Positions 42,852 to 51,007 of a stretch of 64,000 nt of DNA are shown one piece after another. The notes beneath the pieces are model-generated. The model saw only the letters and a program-made list of their open reading frames with translations, was not told the DNA's origin and made no database searches. The stretch is taken from the NCBI RefSeq assembly GCF_008632125.1, contig NZ_VWRN01000045.1, forward strand, positions 62,001 through 126,000, written 5' to 3'. How positions within the stretch are numbered: position 1 is the first letter of the stretch; every line of letters begins with the position of its first letter. The DNA is from Cupriavidus cauae. GTDB lineage: Bacteria; Pseudomonadota; Gammaproteobacteria; Burkholderiales; Burkholderiaceae. The translations under genes were made by a program, and so were the position numbers.

Positions 42852-43550
42852 ATGACAAGCGAACCAAGCGAACCAAGCAAACCACGCCAGGCCAACCCCG
42901 CGCGCCAATACGATGTCGTGCTGTTCGACCTGCTGACCGCGCTGCTCGATTCCTGGACGCTGTGGAACAGCGTGGCGGGCGGCGAAGCACCGGGCCGCGC
43001 GTGGCGCGCCGCCTATCTGAAACGCACCTATGCCTGCGGCGCCTATCGTCCGTACGAAACGCTGGTGCGCGAGGCCGCGGTCGAGACCGGGCTGCCGGCA
43101 ACGATGGCCGACGCGCTTGACGAACGCTGGACCGAGCTGTCGCTGTGGAGCGGCGCCGCGCACGTGCTGGAGCACCTGCGCGCGACGCACCGGCTCGGCG
43201 TGGTGACCAACTGCTCGGAGCGCCTGGGCCGGCTGGCTGCCGAACGCCTGAACGTGCCGATGGACGTGGTGGTGACCTCGGAACGCGCCGGCTGCTACAA
43301 GCCCGATCCGCGGCCGTATCGGCGTGCGCTTCAGGAACTCGGTGCCGAGCCGGCCAACACGCTGTTCGTCGCGGGCTCGGGCTTCGACCTGTTTGGCACC
43401 TCGGCGGTGGGGCTCGACACCTACTGGCATAACCGCGTGGGACTGGCGCTGCCGGACGGCGCACCGGCGCCGCTGCAGCAGGGGCCCAGCATCCTGCCGG
43501 TGCTGGAGCTTGCCGCGGCGCCACGCATCAAGTCGCCGGCGCAGGGCTGA
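42852..43550 (+). CDS. HAD-family hydrolase (haloacid dehalogenase-like)
   Basis: A 232-residue HAD hydrolase. Motif I is VVLFDLLTALLDSW with the nucleophilic Asp near residue 26, in the D-x-x-x-T form seen in haloacid dehalogenases. Motif II is VVTNCS (near 116-121), motif III is the Lys in CYKPDPRPY, and an acidic motif IV-like segment is GSGFDLFG. It may hydrolyse a small halo- or phospho-acid. The N-terminal MTSEPSEPSKPRQANP is encoded by a 9-base GAACCAAGC repeat and is not part of the fold. Confidence 0.85.
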   Translation: MTSEPSEPSKPRQANPARQYDVVLFDLLTALLDSWTLWNSVAGGEAPGRAWRAAYLKRTYACGAYRPYETLVREAAVETGLPATMADALDERWTELSLWSGAAHVLEHLRATHRLGVVTNCSERLGRLAAERLNVPMDVVVTSERAGCYKPDPRPYRRALQELGAEPANTLFVAGSGFDLFGTSAVGLDTYWHNRVGLALPDGAPAPLQQGPSILPVLELAAAPRIKSPAQG

Positions 43551-43614
43551 TCGGGCCGATCTGTCGGGACCGATCTTTCCGGCTGATCCATTGGGCCGAT
43601 CTGGAGGAGACACC

Positions 43615-44064
43615 ATGAAATTCGCCATTGTTGCCGCGCTGCTGGCGAGCGCGCTCGGCGCCGCCGCCGCGCCGGCCGCGGCGCAGACGCCGAACTGGCC
43701 GAGCAAGCCGATCACGCTGATCATGCCGTTCCCCGCGGGCGGGCCCAGCGATGCGCTGGCGCGCGCGGTCGCCGCGAAGATGGCGCCGCGGCTGGGCACG
43801 TCGATCGTCGTCGAGAACGTCGGCGGGGCCGGCGGTTCGATCGGCATGCAGAAGCTCGCACGCGCGCCGGCCGATGGCTACACGATCGGCTTCGGCACCA
43901 TCGGGACCCATGCAGCCAACATGATCCTGTACCGCAAGCCGCTGTACGACGCGCGCAAGGACTTCGAGCCGCTGGGGCTGGTCGGCTCCGCGCCGGTGCT
44001 GCTGCTGGTCAAGCGCGACCTGCCGGTCAACGACTTCAATCAGTGCAGCTCGATTGAGCGATGA
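43615..44064 (+). pseudogene. Truncated Bug (TctC) solute-binding protein
   Basis: 149 codons encode a signal peptide (MKFAIVAALLASALGAAAAPAAAQ) and the first half of a Bug receptor: WPSKPITLIMPFPAGGPSDALARAV, NVGGAGGSIGMQKLARAPADGY and KDFEPLGLVGSAPVLLLVKRDLPVNDF. Full-length relatives have about 320 residues (compare 32821). After VNDFNQ the sequence diverges into CSSIER and stops, and the next gene begins 41 bases later. The second half, including the second binding lobe, is missing, so transport function is unlikely. It reads as a deletion joining the receptor to the following aldolase gene. The ribosome site (GGAGGAGAC) is intact. Confidence 0.85.
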
Positions 44065-44105
44065 ATGCCGATCTCGTGATGCCGACAAGGCAAGCAAGGA
44101 ACCCC

Positions 44106-45239
44106 ATGACACTGCATGAACTGGAAACGCCGGTGCTGGTGCTCGACCGCACGAAGATGGAGCGCAATATCGCGCGGCTGCGCGATCGGCTCGCGCCTTT
44201 TGGCGTCGCGCTGCGTCCGCACGTGAAGACCAACAAGTCGGCCGATGTTACCGCGCGCATCGGCGCGCCGGGCACGCCGATCACCGTGTCGACGCTGAAG
44301 GAGGCCGGCCACTTTCTCGAGCACGGCTGGACAGACATTCTCTATGCCGTCGGCATCGTGCCGTCGAAGCTGCCGCATGTCGAAGAGCTGGTACGGCGCG
44401 GGGCGCGGATGACGCTGCTGCTCGACAACGTCGAGGCGGCCGCCGCGGTCGCCGCCTACTGCCGCGAGCGCGCGCTCGGCGTGCCGGTGCTGATCGAGAT
44501 CGACACCGATGGCCACCGCTCCGGTGTCAAGCCGGAGGACCCGGTGCTGCTGGAGATCGGCGCGGCGCTGGACGGGAAGGAAGGGCAGGGCGCCTGGCTC
44601 GCCGGGGTGCTGACGCATGCGGGCGATTCGTACAACTGCCGCTCGGCCGCGGCGATCGAGGCGCTGGCGGAGCAGGAGCGCGCCGGCGCCGTCCGGGCCG
44701 CGCAGCGCCTGCGCGCGGCCGGTCATGCGGCGCCGGTGGTCAGTGTGGGCAGCACGCCGACCGCGCACTACGCGCGTTCGCTCGATGGCGTGACCGAGGT
44801 GCGGGCCGGGGTGTTCGTGTTCTTCGATCTGGTGATGAACGGCATCGGCGTTTGCGAGACTTCGGACATCGCGCTGTCGGTGTTGTGCACCGTCATCGGC
44901 CATCAGCGCGAGAAGGGCTGGCTGATTACCGATGCGGGCTGGATGGCGATGTCGCGCGATCGCGGGACCGCGAAGCAGCCGGTCGACCAGGGCTATGGCC
45001 TGGTCTGCGATCTTGACGGCAAGCCGCTGGCCGATCTGGTGATGGTCGACGCCAATCAGGAGCACGGCATCGTCAGCCATCGCACCGATCCGGTCGCGAC
45101 GCCGATGCTGCCGGTCGGCACGCTGCTGCGCATCCTGCCGAACCACGCTTGCGCGACGGCCGCGCAGCACGGCGCCTACACGGTGGTGGCGGGCAGCGGC
45201 GTTGTCGAGGCGCAGTGGCCGCGCTTCAGTGGATGGTGA
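44106..45239 (+). CDS. D-serine dehydratase / D-threonine aldolase family PLP enzyme
   Basis: A 377-residue fold-type III PLP enzyme (alanine-racemase-like barrel). The PLP lysine is K41 in RPHVKTNKS. The C-terminal metal site is H347-A-C349 (PNHAC). A His-x-Cys pair is the zinc site of eukaryotic-type D-serine dehydratase, while D-threonine aldolase usually has His and Asp, so D-serine dehydratase-like chemistry (ammonia release via 2-aminoacrylate) is favoured. The next gene encodes a RidA protein, which clears such enamines. ATG 44106 begins the fold. The ribosome site AAGGAACCCC is close, just after the truncated Bug gene. Confidence 0.85.
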   Translation: MTLHELETPVLVLDRTKMERNIARLRDRLAPFGVALRPHVKTNKSADVTARIGAPGTPITVSTLKEAGHFLEHGWTDILYAVGIVPSKLPHVEELVRRGARMTLLLDNVEAAAAVAAYCRERALGVPVLIEIDTDGHRSGVKPEDPVLLEIGAALDGKEGQGAWLAGVLTHAGDSYNCRSAAAIEALAEQERAGAVRAAQRLRAAGHAAPVVSVGSTPTAHYARSLDGVTEVRAGVFVFFDLVMNGIGVCETSDIALSVLCTVIGHQREKGWLITDAGWMAMSRDRGTAKQPVDQGYGLVCDLDGKPLADLVMVDANQEHGIVSHRTDPVATPMLPVGTLLRILPNHACATAAQHGAYTVVAGSGVVEAQWPRFSGW

Positions 45240-45244
45240 GCGCG

Positions 45245-45829
45245 ATGGCGGGCACGAATCCGAAGGGGAAGCCGAACGCTACCCCGAGCGCTACCCCGAG
45301 CGCTACCCCGAGTGCGACCCGGAGTGCGGCTCCCAGCGCGACTTCGAGCGCGACTCCGAATGCGACCCCGAGCGCGACGCCGAACGCCGCCGCGATCGCC
45401 GGCCAGCCTGTCGCCTATCCCGACGTTCCCGCACTGGCGACGCCACGCGGCCACTATTCGCACGTCGCCACGGGCCTGGGCCTCGTCTTCGTGTCGGGCC
45501 AGTTGCCGCTGAACGCGCAGGGCGAGCCGCGCGCCGATCTGCCGCTGGCGGAACAGGCCGCGCTGGCGCTGCGCAATGCCGGGGCCGCGCTGGCTGCGGG
45601 CGGCTGCGGCTGGAAGGACGTGCTCAAGGTCACCGTCTACCTGGCCGGCGTCGAACATTGGCCGGCGTTCGACGCGGTCTACCGCGAGGTGCTGGGCGAC
45701 GCGCGCCCGGCGCGCGCGGTGGTGCCGGTGCCGGCGCTGCACTACGGCGTGCTGGCCGAGGTGGAGGCGGTCGCCGTGCATCCCGCGGCGGTACAGCAGA
45801 GGCTGTCGCCGCCGCTGGTCCTGCGCTGA
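45245..45829 (+). CDS. RidA/YjgF family protein with Ala-Thr-Pro-Ser repeat leader
   Basis: A 194-residue protein. Its last 140 residues are a RidA (enamine/imine deaminase) domain: GLVFVSGQLPLNAQGE, GWKDVLKVTVYLAGVEHWPAFDAVYREVLG, and the substrate-binding Arg in RPARAVVPVPAL, then EVEAVA. The first 50 residues are [22 protein letters not shown], encoded by a 12-base repeat, and are absent from normal RidA proteins (about 130 residues). RidA hydrolyses reactive 2-aminoacrylate-type imines, which the upstream D-serine-dehydratase-like enzyme would make. Starts at 45233 (ATG) or 45236 (GTG, overlapping the upstream stop) are possible. Confidence 0.88.
   Translation: MAGTNPKGKPNATPSATPSATPSATRSAAPSATSSATPNATPSATPNAAAIAGQPVAYPDVPALATPRGHYSHVATGLGLVFVSGQLPLNAQGEPRADLPLAEQAALALRNAGAALAAGGCGWKDVLKVTVYLAGVEHWPAFDAVYREVLGDARPARAVVPVPALHYGVLAEVEAVAVHPAAVQQRLSPPLVLR
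45257..45400. repeat. In-frame 12-base repeat at the RidA gene start
   Basis: Units related to GCTACCCCGAGC / GCGACTCCGAAT repeat about eleven times and encode Ala-Thr-Pro-Ser/Asn tetrapeptides. The first copies are nearly identical and later ones decay. Confidence 0.9.
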
Positions 45830-45845
45830 ACGCGACAGGTACGCG

Positions 45846-47447
45846 TCAGCAGCCGATCGCCATGCCGTCGCTGCGCGGATCCTGCGCGCCGACGATGGTG
45901 CCGTCGGCCTCGATGCGGATTGCGCCGGGATGGCCGGCGAGCGGGCTCTGCGCCGGGATCGGGCTGATCTCGTGGCCGCGCGCGGCCAGCTCCGCCATCA
46001 CCGCATCGCCGGCATCGGCCTCGAGCTTGAGCGTGTCGCGCGTGTCGGAGAACGTGCGGCCCAGCAGGAAGCGCGGGCGGGACAGCGCCGCCAGCGGATC
46101 CATGCCGTAGTCGATCATCCGTGTCAGCACCGCCGCCAGCGTCTGGGGTTGACCGTCCGCGCCCTGGGTACCGTAGAGCAGGGCCGGGCGGCCGTCCCGC
46201 AGATAGAGGCCGGGATTGAGCGTATGGAAGGGGCGCTTGCCCGGCCGCAACGCGTTGTGGTGGCCGGGCTCGATGCTGAACGCCGCGCCGCGGTTGTGCC
46301 ACAGGATGCCGGTGTCGCCGGCGACCACGCCGCTGCCCCAGTCAAAGTAGACGGTCTGCAGCACGCTGGCACAGCGCCCCTGGCTGTCGACCGCGCCGAG
46401 GTAGACGGTGTCGCCGGTACGGAAGCGGTGCGGCCACGGCAGCGCGCGGTCGGGCCGGATCGCCGCGGCCAGCCTGTCGAGATGCGTGGGGGACAGCATT
46501 GCCTCCGCCGGCACGTTGACGAACTCCGGGTCGGCGACGTGGCGGTCGCGCTCGATGAAGGCCTGCTTCACCGCTTCGACCAGCAGATGGTAGTAGTCGG
46601 CGCTGCCTTCGGCGACCGCCGCGACATCGAAGCGGTCGAGTATTCCCATGATCTGCAGCGTGGTGACGCCCTGCGTCGGCGGGCGCAGGCTGACCAGTTC
46701 GCCGCCGCGATAGGGCACCGTCAGCGGCGCTTCCTCGCGGGCCCGCGTGGCGGCGAGATCGGCAGCCGTCAGCGGCGATCCGGTCTCGCGCAGCCCGGTG
46801 GCAATGCGCGACGCCAGTTCTCCCTCGTAGAAGTCCCGCGCGCCGTGCTCGGCGATCCGGCGCAGGCTGCCCGCCAGCTGCGGCTGGCGGAAGCGCTCGC
46901 CGACCTCGGGCATGCGGCCCTCGGGCAGAAACACGCGTGCGAAGCCGGGCCAGTCGCTCCACTGTCCGGCACGGAATTCCTGCCAGAAGCGCTGCGATGG
47001 CGTCACGGGGAATCCATCGGCGGCATGCCCGATCGCGCGCTGGAAGAGCGCTTCCCACGGCGTGGTGCCGCCCCACTTGTCGCGGCTGATCCGATAGGCG
47101 CGATCCCAGGTGTCGACCGTGGCGGCGGTGGTCAGCGCGGCGGCGGGTCCGCGCGAGGGAATGCCCCCATCGAAGGCGGGCGGTGCTGCCGCGGCTTGGC
47201 CGATGCCGGACAACGTGCGCACGTCGCCGGCGCCGTCGGCAATGACCCAGAACGCATCGCCGCCCAGGCCCGTGAAGTGCGGGTAGGTGACCGACAGCGC
47301 TGCGCCGATTGCGATCGCCGCTTCGATCGCATTGCCGCCGGCGCGCAGCACTTCGAGTCCGGCCTCGCTGGCCAGCGCATGCGGGCTGGTGACCATGCCC
47401 GTGCGGGAACGTGCGGGGCCTGCGGGAGGAAGCGGGGCGGCTGCCAT
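45846..47447 (-). CDS. Gamma-glutamyltransferase family protein
   Basis: A 533-residue Ntn-hydrolase of the gamma-glutamyltranspeptidase family. The N-terminal part starts MVTSPHALASEAGLEVLRAGGNAIEAAIA; the processing and nucleophile residue is T347 in GDTVYLGAVDSQG, preceded by the long subunit. The small subunit includes LYGTQGADGQPQ and DPLAALSRPRFLLG. No signal peptide is visible, unlike the periplasmic Ggt of enteric bacteria, so it may act in the cytoplasm on gamma-glutamyl or acylase-type substrates. The start codon abuts the stop of the Liv transporter gene, so it is probably the last gene of that operon. Confidence 0.9.
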   Translation of the reverse strand: MAAAPLPPAGPARSRTGMVTSPHALASEAGLEVLRAGGNAIEAAIAIGAALSVTYPHFTGLGGDAFWVIADGAGDVRTLSGIGQAAAAPPAFDGGIPSRGPAAALTTAATVDTWDRAYRISRDKWGGTTPWEALFQRAIGHAADGFPVTPSQRFWQEFRAGQWSDWPGFARVFLPEGRMPEVGERFRQPQLAGSLRRIAEHGARDFYEGELASRIATGLRETGSPLTAADLAATRAREEAPLTVPYRGGELVSLRPPTQGVTTLQIMGILDRFDVAAVAEGSADYYHLLVEAVKQAFIERDRHVADPEFVNVPAEAMLSPTHLDRLAAAIRPDRALPWPHRFRTGDTVYLGAVDSQGRCASVLQTVYFDWGSGVVAGDTGILWHNRGAAFSIEPGHHNALRPGKRPFHTLNPGLYLRDGRPALLYGTQGADGQPQTLAAVLTRMIDYGMDPLAALSRPRFLLGRTFSDTRDTLKLEADAGDAVMAELAARGHEISPIPAQSPLAGHPGAIRIEADGTIVGAQDPRSDGMAIGC

Positions 47448-50125
47448 CAGGCCTGCACCGCTTGCGGGGCGGCGTGGGCCATCCCGGTGGCGCGGCTGGC
47501 GTCGTCGCCGCCGTTCGCCACATCGCCGCGATCGCCGTCATTTCTGCCATCGCCGCCATCGCCGCCATCGCCGCCGAGATAGGCCTGCACCAGCGCCGCA
47601 TCGCGCGCCAGCACGTCGGCGCGGCCGCTGGCGACGACGCGGCCTTCCTCCAGCACATAGGCGCGGTCGGCCAGTGCCAGCGCGAGTGCCGCCATCTGAT
47701 CCACCAGCAGGATCGTGATCGACGCCTCGCGCAGCCGGTCCAGCGAGGCGAACAGCTCGTCGATGACCTTGGGCGCCAGCCCAAGCGACGGTTCGTCGAG
47801 CAGCAGCATGCGCGGCTGCGACATCAGGCCGCGGGCAATGGCCAGCATCTGCTGCTCGCCGCCGGACAGCAGGCCGGCGCGCTGGTGCTGGCGTTCGCGC
47901 AGGCGCGGGAATCGGGCAAACATCGTCTCGATGCGGCGCTGCATCTCGCCGCGGCGCAGGCGCCCGGACGGAAAGGCGCCGAGCTTCAGGTTGTCGAGCA
48001 CGGAGAGTTCGGCAAACACCTGCCGTCCCTCGGGGACAAGCACGAGGCCCATCGCCGCGATGCGGGCCGCATCGATGCCGCCAAGATCCACGCCGTCGAA
48101 CGCGATGCCGCCTTGCACCGGGCGGTGCAGGCCGGACAGCGCCCGCATCAGCGTGGACTTGCCCGCGCCATTGGCGCCGAGCAGTGCCACCATCTCGCCT
48201 TCGCGCACCTGCAGCGCGACGTCGTGCAGCACCGGGGCGGCGCCGTAGCCGGCGCGCAGCGCGTTGACGCCAAGCAGTTCCGCGCCGGCGACGTCGCGAT
48301 ATTGGCGCGGCGGTGCGCCGGCGTCCGCTTCACCGGCGACCGCATCTCCGACGCTCGCATCGCCCAGATACGCACGGCGGACCGCCGGATCGGCCCGCAC
48401 CTCGGCCGGCGTGCCGACCGCCAGCCGCTGGCCGGCATCGATCACCACGATGCGGTCCGATACCTCCATCACCAGCGACATGTCGTGTTCCACCAGGCCG
48501 ACGGCGATGCCGCTGTCGGCGATGCGGCGCAGCAGCCGGCCGAGGCTGGCCTTGTCCTCGCGCGACAAGCCGGCAGCCGGCTCGTCCAGCAGCAGCACGG
48601 CCGGCTGCGTGGCCAGCGCACGCGCGATCTCGACCAGCCTGCGGTCGACGTGGGCCAGATCGGCGGCACTGGCATCCGGGTCGCCGCGATAGCCGCAGGC
48701 CCGCAGCAGCGCACGAGCCCGTTCGCGGACTGCGGCGGCCGTGAAGCCGGCGGTGCCGAGCAGCGGGCCGAGGCGCCCACCGCCCAGCGCGAGCGCGACA
48801 TTGTCGGCGGCGCTCATGCCGCCGAACAGCTGCGAGGTCTGATATGTCCGCGCGATGCCGTGGCGCGCGCTGTGGCAGGCGCCGCGCGCGGGCAGCGCCG
48901 CGTCGCCGAGCCGCCGGCCGCCCGCGTGCGGCCGGTAATAGCCGGACAGCATATTGAGTACCGTCGACTTGCCTGCGCCGTTCGGGCCGATCAGGCTGGT
49001 CACGGTGCCGGCGGCCACCGTGAACGACAGCCCGTCGACCGCGCGCACGCCGCCGAACACCATCGACAGGCCGTCGGCCACCAGCGCGCGACGCGTGGCC
49101 GCTTCGCGCATCGGCAGCGCGATCTCGGCTGGCTCATCCCCCGGCGCGGCTGCGCCGCGCTGGCGCCGCAGCCCGCGCAGCAGTCCCGCCGCCACGCCGA
49201 CGATGCCCTGCGGCGCGACCCACAGCACCACCAGCAGCAGCATGCCGAAGCACAGCAGGCGCAGGTTCTCCAGGCTCGACAGCAACTCCGGCAACATGCC
49301 GACCACCACCGCGCCGATCACCGGACCGGCGACCGTGCCTGCACCGCCGATCATGACCACCAGCACGAACAGGATCGATTGCAGGAACGAGAACATGCCG
49401 GGCGTGACCATGCCCTGCATCGGCGCGAACAGGCCGCCGGCCAGCCCCGCCAGCGCGGCCGAGACCGCGAAGGCCATCGTGCGCACCAGCAGCGGCTCGA
49501 TGCCGATCGACGCGGCCGCAGTCTCGCTGTCGCGCACCGCGCGCATCGCCGCGCCCCAGCTGCCGCGCGCAATGCGCGCATAGGCCGCCAGCGAGACCGC
49601 CAGCACCGCCAGCGCGATCAGCGTCAGCGCGCGCTCGCCGCCGTCGACGCCGGGCAGGGTCGGCTGGGCGATGCCCATCAGCCCGTTCTGGCCGCCGGTC
49701 AGCGCCCGCCATTCGACCGCGCCGTGCTCGACGATGAAGCCGAAGGCGATGGTGATCATCGCCAGGCCGGGCCCCTTGACGCGCAGGGCCGGCAGCGCGA
49801 GCAGGGCGCCGGCCAACGCCGCAATGGCGGTGCCCGCGAGCCAGGCCGGCCAGAAGCTCCAGCCGGCCTGGCCGGTCAGGATCGCGACACTGTAGGCGCC
49901 GATCGCGTAGAAGCCGACATGGCCGAACGAGATCTGCCCGGTCAGGCCGATCAGCAGGTTCAGGCCGACGCCGCAAATCGCGAGCATGGCGACGCCCGCG
50001 ATCACGAAGACGAAGTAGCCATTCAGCAGCAGGGCCGCGGCCGCGGCGCCCAGCAGCGCCAGGGCGAAAGCCGAAATCTGCAGCGGCGTGCCGGTGTTGG
50101 CCACGAGGGAGGGACGCGCGCTCAT
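47447..50125 (-). CDS. Fused LivM permease + LivG ATPase + LivF ATPase (branched-chain amino acid-type ABC transporter)
   Basis: One 892-residue chain carries three transporter parts that are normally separate. Residues 1-320 are a LivM-like permease (LLNGYFVFVIAGVAMLAICGVGLN, GLTGQISFGHVGFYAIGAY). Residues about 345-610 are a LivG-type ATPase (GPNGAGKST, YQTSQLF, LLLDEPAAGLS). Residues about 650-850 are a LivF-type ATPase (GANGAGKST, VPEGRQVF, LSGGEQQMLAIARGL, LLLDEPSLGLAP). LivM-LivG fusions are common; adding LivF is less so. In the LivG part the signature is LAHVDRR, with Val493 where a Gly is usual. The tail is a GGDGGDG repeat. LivH (ATGA overlap) and a binding protein lie upstream. Confidence 0.92.
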   Translation of the reverse strand: MSARPSLVANTGTPLQISAFALALLGAAAAALLLNGYFVFVIAGVAMLAICGVGLNLLIGLTGQISFGHVGFYAIGAYSVAILTGQAGWSFWPAWLAGTAIAALAGALLALPALRVKGPGLAMITIAFGFIVEHGAVEWRALTGGQNGLMGIAQPTLPGVDGGERALTLIALAVLAVSLAAYARIARGSWGAAMRAVRDSETAAASIGIEPLLVRTMAFAVSAALAGLAGGLFAPMQGMVTPGMFSFLQSILFVLVVMIGGAGTVAGPVIGAVVVGMLPELLSSLENLRLLCFGMLLLVVLWVAPQGIVGVAAGLLRGLRRQRGAAAPGDEPAEIALPMREAATRRALVADGLSMVFGGVRAVDGLSFTVAAGTVTSLIGPNGAGKSTVLNMLSGYYRPHAGGRRLGDAALPARGACHSARHGIARTYQTSQLFGGMSAADNVALALGGGRLGPLLGTAGFTAAAVRERARALLRACGYRGDPDASAADLAHVDRRLVEIARALATQPAVLLLDEPAAGLSREDKASLGRLLRRIADSGIAVGLVEHDMSLVMEVSDRIVVIDAGQRLAVGTPAEVRADPAVRRAYLGDASVGDAVAGEADAGAPPRQYRDVAGAELLGVNALRAGYGAAPVLHDVALQVREGEMVALLGANGAGKSTLMRALSGLHRPVQGGIAFDGVDLGGIDAARIAAMGLVLVPEGRQVFAELSVLDNLKLGAFPSGRLRRGEMQRRIETMFARFPRLRERQHQRAGLLSGGEQQMLAIARGLMSQPRMLLLDEPSLGLAPKVIDELFASLDRLREASITILLVDQMAALALALADRAYVLEEGRVVASGRADVLARDAALVQAYLGGDGGDGGDGRNDGDRGDVANGGDDASRATGMAHAAPQAVQA

Positions 50126-50997
50126 ACCTTGCGTACCTCCGCGCGGCCGAACAGTCCCGCCGGGCGCAGCGCCAGCAGCGCGATCACCAGCGCGAACGTG
50201 ATGATCTGCGTATAGCTCGAGCCCAGCGCGGCCGTGATCGCGGCCTCCACCACGCCGAAGATCAGGCCCGCGATCATCACGCCCCAGGCGCTGGACAGGC
50301 CGCCGAGGATCGCCACCGCGAACGCCTTCAGCCCGAACACCGTGCCCATGTCCGACTGCACGTTGAACAGCGGGGCGATCAGCACGCCGGCGACGCCGGC
50401 CAGCAGCGTCGATACCGCAAACGCGGCGGCGACGGTGCGGCGGATCGGAATGGCCATCAGCCGCGCGGCATCGCGGTTCTGCACCACCGCCAGCATCGCC
50501 AGGCCCCAGCGCGAATGGCGCAGCACGTAGTGCAGCACGCCCGCCAGCGCGAGGCCGACCAGCGGGATCAGCAACTGCAGCGGATAGACGCCCAGCCCGT
50601 CGGCGAGCTGCAGCGACGACGCCGCCAGCGGCGACGGCAGGCTGCGCGGCTCGGTGCCGAAGGTCAGCGTGACGACGTTATCGAGCACGATGCCGAGTGC
50701 CACCGTCGCCATCAGCCAGGCATCGGAGCCGCGGCTGGCGAACGGGCGTACCGCGACGAACTCGACGGCCAGCCCGTAGAGCGCGCACAGCGCCAGCGAG
50801 AGCAGCACGGACGGGGCCATCGGCCAACCGAGCGTCTGCGCGAAGGTGTAGGTCAGCACGGCGCCGAGCATCATCGAGCTGCCCTGCGCGAAGTTGACGG
50901 TGGCGCTGACCACATAGGTCAGATGAAAGCTCAGCGCCATCAGCCCGTACATGCTTCCGAGGCCAAGACCGCTGATCAGGGCGGAGATCCATAACAT
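50122..50997 (-). CDS. LivH-type branched-chain amino acid ABC permease
   Basis: A 291-residue membrane permease with about eight helices. Family features are SGLGLGSMYGLMALSFHLTYVVSATVNFAQGSSMMLGAVLTY at the N-terminus, GLALAGVLHYVLRHSRWGLAMLAVVQNRDAARLMAI (the EAA-like cytoplasmic loop) and FGLKAFAVAILGGLSSAWGVMIAGLIFG. It pairs with the permease part of the downstream fused protein. The stop overlaps the fused gene start by ATGA, and the binding-protein gene lies 10 bases upstream. Confidence 0.93.
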   Translation of the reverse strand: MLWISALISGLGLGSMYGLMALSFHLTYVVSATVNFAQGSSMMLGAVLTYTFAQTLGWPMAPSVLLSLALCALYGLAVEFVAVRPFASRGSDAWLMATVALGIVLDNVVTLTFGTEPRSLPSPLAASSLQLADGLGVYPLQLLIPLVGLALAGVLHYVLRHSRWGLAMLAVVQNRDAARLMAIPIRRTVAAAFAVSTLLAGVAGVLIAPLFNVQSDMGTVFGLKAFAVAILGGLSSAWGVMIAGLIFGVVEAAITAALGSSYTQIITFALVIALLALRPAGLFGRAEVRKV

Positions 50998-51007
50998 GAG
51001 GCGTTCC

